Source: Nymphalis io
Lineage: Eukaryota; Arthropoda; Insecta; Lepidoptera; Nymphalidae
Length of the DNA: 64,000 bases
Assembly: GCF_905147045.1 (NCBI RefSeq)
Contig: NC_065904.1
Span: 11,594,001 to 11,658,000, forward strand
Direction of reading: 5' to 3'
The position numbers and the translations under genes were made by a program. Under the pieces are notes generated by a model. The model was not told the DNA's origin. It saw only the letters and a program-made list of their open reading frames with translations, and searched no databases. The first letter of the stretch is position 1; each line of letters opens with the position of its first letter. Positions 9,938 through 21,488 of the stretch are shown in pieces.

Positions 9938-10165
9938 ACTGTAACTGCAAACAAAATCTCCGATCGATCGTCACGATATGACAAATATTTCACAAAACAC
10001 CTCATAAATATTGCCGCCAAAGGCGCGTCGAGCAGCTCGCCAGAATAAAAATCTAAACACAGTGACAGAGGATGGAAATTTGTAAATTTGTCACGTATGC
10101 TAAAAGCCGTCGCACGCGGCGTTTTGACGTAATGCACCTCATTCAAACACGTCGGGAATTTTTAA
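9938..10165. promoter_or_regulatory. GC/CpG-rich unique island, candidate conserved non-coding element
   Basis: The island has CCGATCGATCGTCACGATAT, TTGCCGCCAAAGGCGCGTCG and CCGTCGCACGCGGCG in an AT-rich setting, and matches no repeat in the window. A 70-codon minus-strand frame (9934-10146) crosses it but shows no domain. The short homeodomain-type and CATAAA words suggest regulatory DNA, by inference only. Confidence 0.3.
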
Positions 10166-10474
10166 AGAAATCCCCTTTAAAAGCTTCACTGAAAATTTCA
10201 TATCTCGATTCTTAATAGAAACGCGTGACGCTTAATTAAATTACTTTTCATCGGCGTTTTATTGTACGTCTTATATATTGAGAGCAGTTGACGTCTTATA
10301 TACTGATAGCGTATACATTATGATTCAAATATTTCGCATACAACAAAGTGGATTCATTCCTCGGAGCTGAAAACCCAGCGGATAAATCACGTGGAACTGA
10401 AGATCATGAGATCAAATCCGGGAAAGCAAATGTATCGCATTTGCAAATGCTCAATTCGTTTTTAAATAAAAGAA
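10166..10474. other. unique AT-rich sequence
   Basis: A near-repeat of ACGTCTTATATA occurs at about 10267 and 10291. No gene or recognised element was seen. Confidence 0.4.
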
Positions 10475-10690
10475 CAATACTTAGTATTATTACGTTCCAG
10501 TTTGAAGGATGAGTGAGCCAGTGTAATCATAGACTCAAGGGATATAACATCTTAGTTCCCAATATTGGTGGTGCATTGGCGATGTAAGGAATGGTTATTA
10601 TTTCTTACATCACCAATGTCTATGGGTGGTGGTGACCATCAGGTGGCCCATCTGCCCGTGCGTCTGCCTTCAACATAAAAAAAATAATAA
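10475..10690 (+). mobile_element. SINE family A, 5' truncated, diverged
   Basis: It begins inside the family at the CAGTACTTG position, runs through AGTGAGCCAGTGTAATC and ends in CATAAAAAAAATAATAATAA. It is directly followed by a family B fragment in sense orientation. Confidence 0.75.
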
Positions 10691-10815
10691 TAATTCATCT
10701 CGTGCTTGATAGTGCAGTAGTGAACTTGAGGATTGCATGCGTCGCATTAAATTTTAGCAAACGTACGTCCACTACGTCGCAGTGAAGCAACGTGGTGGAA
10801 CACATATGCTTCAAA
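10691..10815 (+). mobile_element. SINE family B fragment, decayed
   Basis: AATTCATCTCGTGCTTGAT, then AACGTGGTGGAACACATATG, match the middle of family B read in sense. The tRNA-like head and the end are missing. It abuts the tail of the preceding family A copy. Confidence 0.5.
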
Positions 10816-11227
10816 TGTTCCCTTAATTAACATAGGGCCCTTTGCTTTGCCCAGTCGTGATTCTATTATTGTCACTGTAGGAGAGATATAGTATATTTTA
10901 ATACTAGTATTGATTCGGCAAAAATATAATATTACTTTTAACAAAATAGAAATCAGCATATTCTCATTCAAGTAGAAAGCCTATTCGGATAAGCACCTTT
11001 GAATCGTCATATGACACGATTAAATGAAATGTAAACCTACCACGAGCTACCACCGTTTCAGTATGTAGATTCTACCGAGAAGAATAAACAAGAAATTCTA
11101 AAATCTAAAACGCCACAGGGATATAAATAAATACAATTATTACATATACATTTAAATATACCCCAGATAAATCTTTGACCTATTTCTTTATATCAAGATT
11201 ACTTTGCATTTGATACAAAATTAGGTA
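10816..11227. other. unique AT-rich sequence
   Basis: No gene is supported. A short phrase at 11040-11090 (ACCACCGTTTCAGTATGTAG, TTCTACCGAGAAGAA) recurs in part at about 5800-5830 and 60290-60320, which hints at another low-copy repeat. Confidence 0.35.
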
Positions 11228-11512
11228 GGTAACAGCCTGTTAATATCTCACTGCCAATGGCCTCCTCTCCTATCTTTTTAAAACTTTCTGTTAGGAGATT
11301 ATTCCAACGCGCTACTCTAATGCGGGTTGGTGGAACACACATGTGGCAGAATTTCATTGAAATTAGACACATGCAGGTTTCCTCAAGATGTTTTTGTTCA
11401 CAGTCAAGCACGAGATAAACACAAATTAAGCACATAAATATTCAGTACTGCTTGTCCGGATGTGAAACCACGATTATCAGTTAAGATTCACGCGTTCTAA
11501 CCACTGTAAATT
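11228..11512 (-). mobile_element. SINE family B, nearly full length
   Basis: The plus strand runs from TAACAGCCTGTTAATATCTC to GATTCACGCGTTCTAACCAC. The body is conserved, with a diverged patch at the poly-pyrimidine block. A 78-codon frame on the minus strand is only a translation of the SINE. Confidence 0.8.
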
Positions 11513-11999
11513 ATATAATACATAAATAATCCAAAATGCTAAAATCAATAATGGTGTCTCTTGAGGCGTTATATTATCTAAATACACAAAATTGAATCAA
11601 TAGTAATCTCATATAAGAATCTTACGGATCATTCGGTACTTTTATCTGCTGCAATAACAAAGCGCAAAACGACTATAAGCTATGTAATAAAGTAAAAAAC
11701 TCGTCCAGCACCGAACAGAACGAAGCATAAACACACTAGTATCTAGTAAGAATGTCGTAAACGTTTACAAGTCAAGTATAAAGCTTGGCGCGAGTTGAAC
11801 GTGTGAGCGATTTCTTTAACGTATCGAGTCAAATAAAAATGTACTTTATACCATTAGGTTATTAAGTGCAATTTTAAATTGTCACTTTGCAAGTTGATTG
11901 AACTTAACTGTGCCATCATTTTCAAATGTAGACCTAGCAAGTACTCAGCTTATTATTAAAATTTAAACAAGACAGTCCAGACGAATAAGTGGTTACATT
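11513..11999. other. unique sequence
   Basis: No gene or repeat is recognised. A moderately GC-rich patch at 11700-11800 (CCAGCACCGAACAGAACGAA) has no domain-like reading. Confidence 0.35.
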
Positions 12000-12256
12000 G
12001 CGTGATTTTCAACAGACGATTTCCGGTTCAAATATGAGCAAGCACCAGAATTTTCGTGTTTAATTTGTGTTTATATTATTTGTACTCGTTATCGTTGAAG
12101 GAAAACACGCGTTATAAACATCTGTTCGTATCGGATGAAATTCTCTCACATGTGTCCACCAACCAGCATTGATACGTGGTGGAATAAGCTCCAAGCCTTC
12201 TCTTCAAAAGCTTAGGACGCTTCAGCTCAGCTATCCGACATTCACAGGCTCTTATT
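12000..12256 (+). mobile_element. SINE family B, sense orientation, decayed
   Basis: Sense copy: a degenerate B box (CCGGTTCAAATAT), then TTTTCGTGTTTAATTTGTG, GAAGGAAAACACG, GGTGGAATAAGCTCC and GACATTCACAGGCTC. It is followed by unrelated DNA with a 14-base C run at 12317-12330. Confidence 0.7.
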
Positions 12257-12373
12257 TTAATATAAGAACCGCTACATTCCACAACATGTAATCTGGTAAA
12301 AACCTCCAATTCAAACCCCCCCCCCCCCCTTCCCAATCAGTGACAGTCACTTATTGAATTTTGTTGTGCTCAG

Positions 12374-12550
12374 AAAACTTTCAATAATTCCTTAGATCGA
12401 ATGAAAACTTTATCAATTTCCGTAACAGGCACACCGGGATGGAATTCGGCGTCGAGGTGTATCGGAGACGGGGCGGGAAATGGTGTTTTTGGACTTTTTA
12501 CAACTGTTAATGTATTTATTTTACTGTTATTTCTTTTGGCTACATCTTGA
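12374..12550 (+). CDS. candidate terminal exon with hydrophobic C-terminal tail
   Basis: After a good acceptor (GAATTTTGTTGTGCTCAG) there are 58 open codons to TGA. The middle is GC-rich (TGTATCGGAGACGGGGCGGG) and the peptide contains SVTGTPGWNSASRCIGDGAG. The last 20 or so residues (VFGLFTTVNVFILLLFLLAT) are hydrophobic after a small-residue stretch, as in a GPI-anchor signal or tail anchor. An in-frame ATG is at 12401. Against it: T-rich DNA encodes hydrophobic residues by default, and I find no partner exons. The minus strand is also partly open. Confidence 0.22.
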   Translation, partial: KTFNNSLDRMKTLSISVTGTPGWNSASRCIGDGAGNGVFGLFTTVNVFILLLFLLATS

Positions 12551-13095
12551 ATATTATAAATTAAATGAATAAGAAAGAGATACGTAAGTATAGTAAATAT
12601 ATCCTGTGATATTATAACCCTATGTGGTCAGGTAACATTAATAACTAGCTTATGCTGGATCCTGATATTATTACTCGTAGTGTGTACGTTACAATTTCTA
12701 GAAAAATTTTTATATCTTCACAAACATACATCATATTTTTGAAAATATATTTAAAAAATATAATATAAGTAAGTTAGAAATCAAACAAACAGTTTGATCT
12801 TGTTAAGTAACTACAAATGTATTACGAACAAAGTGCTTTTAAGCTTTAGTAAGGCTGTAGCTTCCGTGAAAGCTCATTGCGATAACAATAAACACACTAT
12901 TTTTATAAGAACCAGTGTAGTTTCGTGCTTCGGTACAAATGTTTTATTGCATTTTGGTTTAATTTTTTTAACGAATCATGAAGGCGGAGCTTTTTAGAAT
13001 TATCAATGCATTTTTGAAACCTTTAAGTGATTGAGGCAGCTTAATAATTTTTATTACTAATCTCAAAACTCCGAACAACTAACTATAGATGTTAT
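12551..13095. other. AT-rich unique sequence
   Basis: An open frame at 12794-12997 has no domain signs. No repeat is recognised. Confidence 0.4.
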
Positions 13096-13190
13096 TTATA
13101 ATTAACTACTCGATCGACCAAAATGAAATTTTGCATACGTATTTTCAGGAGTACAGACAAGGGCTACCCATTTTTAACGCTGGAAAAACG
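13096..13190 (+). mobile_element. family G repeat fragment
   Basis: It has AACTACTCGATCGACCAAAA, TGAAATTTTGCATACG and TACAGACAAGGGCTACC in the order seen in the other G copies. Confidence 0.5.
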
Positions 13191-14234
13191 TATTACACAT
13201 TTCCCCCCCACAACTTCAATGTTCGGCACACTCAGTGTCCAAGGTGCCGAGTGCGCCCCGAACATCGGAATATCCACTAAAAAACCAGCGGTACCCTTTC
13301 CGTCTTAACGAGAAGCAGCACGGGATCGTTTACATACCTCCGAAATCCCGATCAGACCGCGGACACAGCTTTTTTGGTTTCTTTATTAATATGTTATTTT
13401 AATTTATTGATTTGTTTGTTTATTTTTATATTAATTAAGTTTAGAAGAAATTGATAATTAACCATAAAATTTAATTACACAATCATTTGTTCTGAACTGT
13501 TTTTACGTCTCAGATAATTTTCATTATTGAAATTATATATTCAAAAATATTTTCAACACTATATAAATTCTTACGTTACGATTTCTGTACTAGTATATGT
13601 GTTTATACGTCTTACAGTATCTGTACATAAACCAATATCCACATATACAATCAATACAAAAAAATATATAATTATATATTTAGACTAAATACTACATACC
13701 TACAAAACCTTTTATAGATTTCATATTTATTGATAATACTCAAGAATGTTTTAATTAAAAATATTAATATTTTTATCACCATAAAATATATGACGAGCAA
13801 AGTGAGAACAGCGCGTTCACCGCTCAACACCCACGCAACACTTTATTACTTTACTTTACAGATGGGGTTTAGGATTCCGCAATAAATTTCTAAAACTCAT
13901 TTTTACCATATGCGATATATAAGCTTATTTTAATTGTACGAAAGAAATATCAAAATTAACTTCATTTATTCACCACAATCGTTAAAATAGTGGAACTTTT
14001 ATCTCGAAATAATTTACGGGATTTGACTGATATTTAGGCTTTTATATTATACAATATTAAATACAAAATAGGCATAAAGGTTTAAAAAATTGTTTTTTTT
14101 ATTAAATGTGTATACGAAATCATTAAATACGAGCGTTTAAACAAACTTTGCTTTAATACATATTTGACCGCAAGTGGCGAAAATAAAAATGGCACGTTTA
14201 GACTTCACAATGCATCTTAACCCTTAAAGTCGAT
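13191..14234. other. unique sequence, no gene seen
   Basis: A GC-richer patch lies at 13200-13375 (CAAGGTGCCGAGTGCGCCCC, ATCAGACCGCGGACAC). It may be internal family G sequence, since it directly follows a G copy. The rest is AT-rich with T runs near 14085-14100. Confidence 0.35.
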
Positions 14235-14375
14235 CATCCTGACTAAAGTAACTTTGTTTGTTTGTTTGTTTGTTACCCTTTTACGTCTTAACTACTCAAT
14301 CGATCCTGATGAAATTTTGCATACACGTTGTCGGAGGAACAGAAAAGGACGTAGGGTACCTAACGCGTCTGATGT
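14235..14375 (+). mobile_element. family G repeat, good copy with TTTG run
   Basis: A TTTGTTTGTTTGTTTGTT run is followed by CGTCTTAACTACTCAATCGA, TGAAATTTTGCATACACG and CAGAAAAGGACGTAGGGTAC. This is the best-preserved core of family G in the window. Confidence 0.55.
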
Positions 14376-14796
14376 GGGGGAAGTCATTACATCACACCCG
14401 AGTGGAAACTGATTGAACTCTAAAATATAATAACTTAAGGCAAATTGTTCAATTTTAGACCCTTTAAGACAATACTATTTATTTATTGAATTTTATTTTA
14501 CTAAAAATACACTAAAATATCTGTAGGTGGCAGAATCGGAAAACTCACGGAACCCTCATAAATAAATGGCTTCCCCCTTCACTCACACGTGTATCTCTTA
14601 CCCACGGTCTGTTAGCTCAACGCATAGTGTTTATTTTGGCGCTCAGCAGACGGCTTGATCGATGACCACTAAGGGAAACTTCAAATACACCGTCAAAATT
14701 GTATTGGTTCAGTGCTAGTTTTAACCTAACCAACACCTAAATAAGTAGAGTAACGCATTTATATTTATACATAAATATTTTACATAATCTTACTTA
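14376..14796. other. unique sequence
   Basis: A moderately GC-rich part at 14580-14680 has no repeat match and no convincing exon. Confidence 0.35.
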
Positions 14797-14870
14797 GCGG
14801 TAAGGCTTTGAGCGACCGCCTGAGTAGGTACTACCCACTCACACATATTCTACCGCCAAACATATTATTC
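14797..14870 (+). mobile_element. SINE family A, 5' end fragment
   Basis: CGGTAAGGCTTTGAGCGACC, TACTACCCACTCACACA and TATTCTACCGCCAAACA match the first 75 bases of family A, diverged. The rest is absent. Confidence 0.6.
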
Positions 14871-15009
14871 CATGTTTGAAAAACGCCGCAAAAATTTTAC
14901 CAATACTTATTTCCAATACGGGCGTTATCTCAAACAACACTCCCGTTTAATCCAATGTTCTCCAAATATCCAAGTCAAGCCAAGTCAAATCCACTTTCGC
15001 AGTTTTTTT

Positions 15010-15556
15010 TTTATGTTATAGGCACGCGGACGAGCAAATAGTACAGCTGATGGTACCAGTTTACCACCACTCGTAGACATTAGCGATGTAAGAAATAATT
15101 ACCATTCATAATATTGCCAATGCACCACTAACCATGGGAACTTTTTTTTTTTTCTAGAATAGGAAGGTGGACGAGCATATGGGCCACCTGATGGTAAGTG
15201 GTCACCAAACGCCCTTAGACATTGGCATTGTAAGAAATGTCAACCATCGCTTATAGCCAATGCGCCACCAACCTTGGGAACTAAGATTTTATGTCCCTTG
15301 TGCCTGTAATTACACTGGCTCACTCACCCTTCAAACCGGAACACAACGATATCAAGTATTGCTGTTTTGCGGTAGAATATCTGATGAGTGGGTTGTACCT
15401 ACCCAGACGAGCTTGCACAAAGCCATACCACCAGTAAATTTAGATGTTATGTCTCTTTTGCTTGTAGTTACACTGGATCTCTCACCCTTCGTATCGGAAT
15501 GCAACAATACTAAGTATTGCTGCTTAGCAGCAGCATACCTACCTGCCTACCACCAT
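15010..15556 (-). mobile_element. older SINE family A interrupted by a younger copy
   Basis: An old antisense family A copy runs from the TGTTATAGGCACGCGGACG end to ACCATGGGAAC at 15141, then resumes at 15436 (TTAGATGTTATGTCTC) and ends near CTACCTGCCTACCACC. The two halves join at the expected place in the consensus (GGGAACTAAGATGTTATG), so the younger copy at 15142-15435 landed inside it. Confidence 0.8.
15142..15435 (-). mobile_element. young full-length SINE family A nested in an older copy
   Basis: It starts with a run of 12 T (the poly-A tail reversed) followed by CTAGAATAGGAAGGTGGACG, and ends with CATACCACCAGT. It belongs to the same subfamily as 6923-7212. A 155-codon plus-strand frame (15260-15727) is only a translation across this SINE pair. 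Confidence 0.9.
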
Positions 15557-17289
15557 TTGAAACAAAACACTTCTACCAGAAGCAGTTACCCTCGATATTA
15601 TATGCTTCATTCGAAAGTTTCCTACACCGCAATACTCATTATACCAATTATAAGCATATCACGCTTGGTCACGGCCCGCGTGATTGTTATATATTCCTGG
15701 AAAAAGGAAGATAAAATGTCAAACTAAATAAAATATTAATACACATCACCTAGGTGAAAGAGTCGTATCAATTGTATGTTTAATTTAACAGCAAACTAAT
15801 GTATGTATAATGTATATATACTACATAAACGGTTCATCCGATTATCATTGAATCCGCCATAAAGTGATTTTGCAACCATGGAAAACAAACTAGTGAACAA
15901 TAGGCACCAAGGTTGACACTCAATATTGCAAATTTATTAATTAATTCGTTTTATGTTCTCCTGGCCAACGGTAACTAGCAAACTGCCTAGGAGATATTAA
16001 AGTGCACTATATTCTCTCATGAGACTGAAGAGAGTTCAGGTGCAAGTAAATAATAGTTTTACGTGCTTCAGAAAGCACCTGGCTAAAACATTGTCAACTA
16101 CCAAACTACGAACTTTTTGTTAGTGGGAATTTTACAGCAAAACCTAATATTTTATTATTATATTCTATTACTATTTATTGGATCGACCTAGGATTAGAAA
16201 AGTAGCGTACAGAGTCACAAACATAGGGCGGAAGTAAAGAATCTCCCTTCGTTCAAAACGGTTAACAATAACAATATACTTGGTACTCATCGCGATGAAA
16301 ACTTGATTTGTTTAAAAACGATTAAAATTAAACGGACCGAGCTTTAACGGGAATGTTTTTGTTTTTCCAACTATCAATTTCAATAACACAAATAACATTT
16401 CAGTAATAAAACATTATTCAGTAAAAAACTCAAACAGAATATCAAACGTAGTTGCGAATGAGTAATCAAGCAAATGAGTAAAATTAAACAAGCTAACATT
16501 TGCATTGCTTCATAACAATTAATAACAATGAAACAGCGCAAATATTATGATATAAATAATATACTAAATATAAATAAATACAATGTTTGCGCTAAATTTT
16601 GTAAATTTGTTTGTTGTTGTCGAGTATATCTATCATTTGTTTTGGGCACGCGATATCGATTCCTGTTCACCAAAACCCAAGCCGCGTGTCGGGTCTTTTA
16701 TATAAATATTTTTATGAGTAATATGAATATATATAAAAGCTAGGCTTTAATCAACCTGGAACCCATGTTAGTAACTGACATGAACCGGCGAACAGACCAC
16801 AAAAATACTTTTACGTTTATGTTTGCAAGTGTCTCCACGATGTCTTCTGTCATAGCCGAGCACAAATATATTTATTTATAACCGATAATGTAATCTTAGC
16901 TGATGCTGCGGCATTATCTAGAATCAGCAAGATATCCAACTCCTCACCATTTGAGCTCATTGTAATGGTGTCAATTAATAAGTTACGGATATATATTAAA
17001 CATATTGGAGTTCTTTTTTGGTGGGTTTTTATCTGACATATTTTTTTAAATTTCTTGCGACAATTTTTCGCCTACTCTAACATACTACTAGTGTATAATA
17101 AGGAAACATTGTATTTTATCTATCTAAAGTAACAAAAATAACATAACTCACATGAGTACTGTATATAATACATATTACCAAAATCAGATCTTTATATGAA
17201 ATATACTCATAAAGTTCCCATAATTATTCGCATGTATTAATAAAAATATATTAAATCACGATATCGGATCGGCATTAACATGGCCATAT
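15557..17289. other. AT-rich unique sequence
   Basis: No gene, RNA or recognised repeat was seen over 1.7 kb. Open frames such as 16528-16743 read as random AT-rich DNA. Confidence 0.4.
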
Positions 17290-17370
17290 ATTATTTTTAT
17301 TTATGGCGGTCGACGATCACCTCTGTCCCAAGCCGATTAATCAGCTCCTTCCTAATGGATGTTTTCCTTC
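17290..17370. promoter_or_regulatory. small GC-rich island, undetermined
   Basis: TTTATGGCGGTCGACGATCA and following bases stand out from the flanks. The plus strand has an ATG with 76 open codons. The minus strand has an acceptor-like TGTGTCTAG and 26 open codons ending TAA just before AATAAAAA. The conflicting readings suggest non-coding function, or an exon on one strand only. Confidence 0.22.
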
Positions 17371-17514
17371 TAACGACCTAGACACATTTGTAACGAATGG
17401 TAATCGATACGGTATAATTATTTTGGTTTTTGCATATTTAAATAAATTAATAGCTAAATACAAACAGTATACGACTTTAGATTATTTGGCAGTAATATTA
17501 AATGTGCGATCAGA

Positions 17515-17720
17515 CAGAGCGATAACAACGTGATTTTTAAATCGCGCGGTTTCTTTACGTGTCATATTTACATGAGCAACTTTACGATCGTTCAGACATA
17601 ACCACACAGTTAATCAAACTGCAAAAATGACCGCCACCCAACCGCGATAAATTATAGTCGCGCTATCAATGCATGAGCAGTTTCTTCGATTCAGTAACTA
17701 CAATATGACCAAATCCGCAC
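17515..17720. promoter_or_regulatory. CpG-bearing unique island, candidate regulatory element
   Basis: It contains AAATCGCGCGGTTTCTTTAC, AACCACACAGTTAATCAAAC (a RUNX-type AACCACA beside a homeodomain-type word) and ACCGCGATAAATTATAGTCG. There is no repeat match, and the frames contain stops. The role is inferred only from composition. Confidence 0.25.
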
Positions 17721-19257
17721 ACCGCTTAGTTAATTTTGGGTAGACTGCGATTCATCATCATTGTTGATACCCCAAAATTTTGTCGCTGGCTCAATAGTAG
17801 CTCGAATCAAGTGGCTCCAATGGAAAAAATTGTGAAAAAGCACTAAACCATCTCCTGAAGAGACTTTGTATAGTATAAGGACATATTTTATATGCCTTTA
17901 CTTTATCTCAGACTTAATCAACAATCAGGTAAAATATAACCTACATCTTAGCTTGACATATTATATAAATACTGTAAATCGCAAACAGCCATAAATAAAA
18001 TTTAAACGAGGCAATTATTTTGAAACAGATACTTCAATTTTATTTATATGTATAGATGTATAAATAACAATGAAAACTTACCCATATTAGTAGTTTTAAT
18101 TAATTCCCATAATGTCGTTCAAAGTCATTTGGAAATTTCACTTTGAAATTTCAACCCTTAAATCATCAGTGATCGTCTATAGACACAATACTCTCCAAAG
18201 ACAACGAAGTCAGAACTCGCTAACGAGTACGTAAACTATTGTAAATTGAAACAAACGAAAGTTCGGCTAAGTAAGAATTTGAATTCACTGTTAAACAATT
18301 CTCCAGTGAGGGCTTTTTGCCTAACTTAGTGCCACCCTTCCAATGAACCAATAGTTTCCAACTATAAGGATACGGAACGCTACGCACACGTAATGCTTTC
18401 TAATCTTTCTCTAACCAACACGCTGCGCTACACAGTGCAGCGTTGTGCCATGAAATACAACGTGTTTCTCATCAATGAACACTATAATCACTGCAATCTC
18501 GGTTTAAAGTTCATTAGTTATGACGTCGTCCTTTTACTTTTGGCCTCAACTTTCTTGACTAGCCAACTGCGTAGAACACAATATTATAATGTACAAGTAT
18601 ACGACCCGGGGCTTGAACGCAGGATTCATGTAAGTTAAACACTAACGAGACAATAGCCATTTTATATATATATACACACAAAATAAAGTTATTCGCTACA
18701 TATATTTCAGACAAATTTTCCATTATTTTACCGTTTTAGTTAATCAAAAATAAATTGAAGTAGTAACTTCTACAATAGAAAGATTGTTTCCATATGACGA
18801 GTTTGACTGTAGCTCCAAATCTTATCTCGGTTATGTAGCAACGCATCCGGTGGACAACCGACACAATAACTCCGACGGCTAACTTGCACGTACCTTTGAG
18901 CGGACGGTCATTAAAGAAAGCAATTATTTTCCTTTTTTTTCCATCGTCTTCTTTGTTCTAACTTTGTTTAATTGTCGAAGTTAGGAGACCGCGGTGCTGC
19001 TGAAAATTTAACGAATTGCCGATGAATAAATTGAGAAATTCTATCATGCGTCTTTAATTACTTTAGTTTATCTAATCAATGCTGATGACATAAGAAATAT
19101 ATTAAAGTTAATTCTAAAATTCTCTTAAAATATCTGAACAGCAATTTAGATAGTTGATATTTTTAAATTTTGTATGAATATTGCATATTATTTACATGTA
19201 GCTTATTAAGTCACTTTTCTTAACGAATAACATAAATTTACGTCTTAATAATATAAT
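17721..19257. other. unique sequence with a tRNA-like remnant
   Basis: Near 18601-18635 the minus strand has a B-box-like GTTCAAGCCCCGGG, perhaps a decayed SINE head. At 18418-18448 there is an imperfect palindrome (ACACGCTGCGC and GCAGCGTTGTG). The open frame at 18393-18638 spans both and is not convincing as a gene. Confidence 0.3.
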
Positions 19258-19366
19258 TTTTTTCCACTCCAATTAGGCAAAGCGTCAGGATCGAACTTGC
19301 AACTTTTACTAATATTTTTTCGCTAGGCGACCCATATACCATTGCGCTAATGAAGCTTCCAACTAA
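19258..19366 (-). mobile_element. SINE family F fragment (tRNA-like head)
   Basis: On the minus strand it reads TTAGCGCAATGGTATATGGG, then TCGCCTAGCGA and AAGTTCGATCCTGACG, giving A-box and B-box-like parts of a tRNA-derived head. A second copy is at 32370-32440. It directly adjoins the AAT tail of the family D SINE. Confidence 0.5.
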
Positions 19367-19646
19367 ATATAATAATAATAATAATAATAATATCCTGGGA
19401 CATTTTTCACACACGGCCATCTGATCCCAAATTAAGATTGTACAAAGCTTGTGCTATGGAAACCAGACAACTGATATACTACATATACTACTTTTCTTTT
19501 GTAAATACATACTTATATAGATAATTACACCCAGACTCAGGACAAACAGACATGTTCATGCACACAAATGTCTGTCCTGGGTGGGAATCGAACCCACAAC
19601 CTTCGGCGTGAAAGGCAAGTGTTTTACCAACCACGCCAATCGGCTC
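19367..19646 (-). mobile_element. SINE family D, full length with ATT tail
   Basis: Antisense copy. On the minus strand it begins GAGCCGATTGGCGTGGTTGG (A box), has GGTTCGATTCCCACCCAGG (B box) and ends GTCCCAGGATATT followed by ATT triplets. It matches 29547-29820 along its length. The tRNA-like head gives it its own RNA polymerase III promoter. Confidence 0.85.
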
Positions 19647-20078
19647 AATTATATATATAGGTACCTAGTATAATATAAAAAGAATATTATTAGTAAATTT
19701 TATAACTTTTTTCCCTTTGGATGAATTGAACAATTTTAAGTTCATCAAAAATAGAGAGACACAACAAGCGACGTTCGTGTTCACATGTTTTTTATCAAAG
19801 TTGGTAAAATGTAATAACCGTTACAGCTCCCTCGCGTGATGTTTAATCTCATTTTTTAAATTTTCTCCGTTTCGTATATTTTGCTTTAACGTTTATGTAT
19901 ACCAGCCTATGTCTATATTACTTATATACATATAGGAGTATCTTATAAACATAGCAATGTCATATAACATATGCAATATAACAATGTCTGTTTATGGTAC
20001 CATTCCTTTGAATGTCTGTTTATTCTATTACGGTGCTACGTCTTTTTATAAGAAATTAAATCGATGTAATTGGACGGA
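19647..20078. other. AT-rich unique sequence
   Basis: No gene or recognised repeat was seen. Confidence 0.4.
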
Positions 20079-20145
20079 GTGACCACTTAACATCAGATGG
20101 CCATATAGCCTATTTGGCCGCCCAGACCTGTTTTATAAATATATA
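20079..20145 (+). mobile_element. SINE family A, 3' end fragment
   Basis: GTGACCACTTAACATCAGAT, GGCCATATAGC and a final TTTTATAAATATA match the last 65 bases of family A. Confidence 0.55.
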
Positions 20146-21091
20146 TACAATCCCCTTGAGTTTCTTCTTTTGGTTCTTCTCAGGTCTGAGATGTTTCTTT
20201 TCAGAATCCGAATTCTTTCAGCCGGAGATTAAAACCGACTTTAACCACCAGCAAATGCCTCGCAGTACATTCCTTCAGATCGTTTTTTCCTGGTTTTACT
20301 AGAATAAAATATTTTAAGATATGAGTTCTTTTTTCTTCGTAAAATTTGTTTGCTACATACAAGCTGACGTCACAAACATTTAGTAGTACACAGTTAACGT
20401 GGTTCCGTGTCATTGTGACATAAAGGTTCTACGAAGTGTACACTTTGGAGAAGTTATGAAGCTATTAGCGGCTCATAGTACAGGTTTACGAGTGCCAATA
20501 GATTTGTACAATGAGAATCGTATGGTGTGAGTGATGGACATCGAAAAATGAGTTATCGTCTTCATTACATATCCTTTCCGATTAAAATTTGCCACAAATA
20601 CATGGTAAAAACGTTTCATTATGAAACGTTACATATACGATGTAGACATGTTACTCCAATTGTGCCTAAGGAAGTTTTTAAAAAAAATATCACCAGAGCA
20701 CTTAAAAACAACCGCAAATTACATTCGCTTAAAGAATATCCTCTTTTCCAACACTGCCCTCTACAGTAGTTGAATTTAATCATCCCTTAATATGAGTATG
20801 TACACATAACACAAAATATTATCATTAAAGAAAGCAAAATCATTAAAATTCTAAACAAAAATCGGATTCTTTGCAATTCTGTCTTCGATAGAAAATTAAT
20901 AATAAGTAATGGCCAGCCAGTAGCACAAGATAGCTAATTTCAAGTTATTTATGAACTCGCATGACTGGTCTGGCTGTACTGTTGGCACATTTTCACATTT
21001 ATTTGTTCACAATATTCGTTAATTTTCATACAGGATATATAAATTTAATTGTTACATGTATGTGATGTATGAAAAGACTACGGGGCTACAT
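20146..21091. other. AT-rich unique sequence
   Basis: Open frames at 20201-20413 and 20527-20769 have no recognisable domain. A short palindrome AACGTTTCATTATGAAACGT lies at about 20609-20628. Confidence 0.4.
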
Positions 21092-21111
21092 CTCTCTCTC
21101 TCTCTCTCTCG
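21092..21111 (+). repeat. CT dinucleotide microsatellite
   Basis: About ten CT units in an otherwise mixed sequence. Confidence 0.9.
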
Positions 21112-21400
21112 ATAGAATCTAAGTACGCTTAGGCTTACGCGTACGTAAGTAAGCGGTTGCTTTACAATAAACTCAAACTATATAACAACGTAAAAATGAA
21201 GTCTATTTTTATTTCTACCAATCAGCGACAGAGATATTTGCAGTATATTGGCATCTGTATACTGGCAGAATATTTTGCGCTCAACAAGCGTATATAAGCA
21301 CCAGAACAAAGAAAAAATAAGTGCTTAATAATTTTTTTTGGTAAAATCGTTCATCAATAAAAAAAGTATTATCCATTTTTTTAACTATATAAAATTCAAC

Positions 21401-21436
21401 TATATATATATATATATATATATATATTTAATACAT

Positions 21437-21484
<48 letters not shown>

Positions 21485-21488
21485 ATGT
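21401..21488. repeat. TA microsatellites framed by an inverted repeat
   Basis: TA runs at 21401-21426 and about 21441-21480 are separated by ATTTAATACATCTTT. The second run is framed by ACATCTTT and AAAGATGT, so the whole block can fold into one long hairpin. Confidence 0.9.

Noticed and set aside
12317..12330. C homopolymer as a functional element
   Set aside because: A plain 14-base C run, possibly a sequencing-sensitive site; nothing else supports function.
15260..15727. 155-codon plus-strand open frame
   Set aside because: It is a translation of two overlapping family A SINE copies; the same peptide start recurs at 28429-28620 and 61219-61404, which are also SINE copies.
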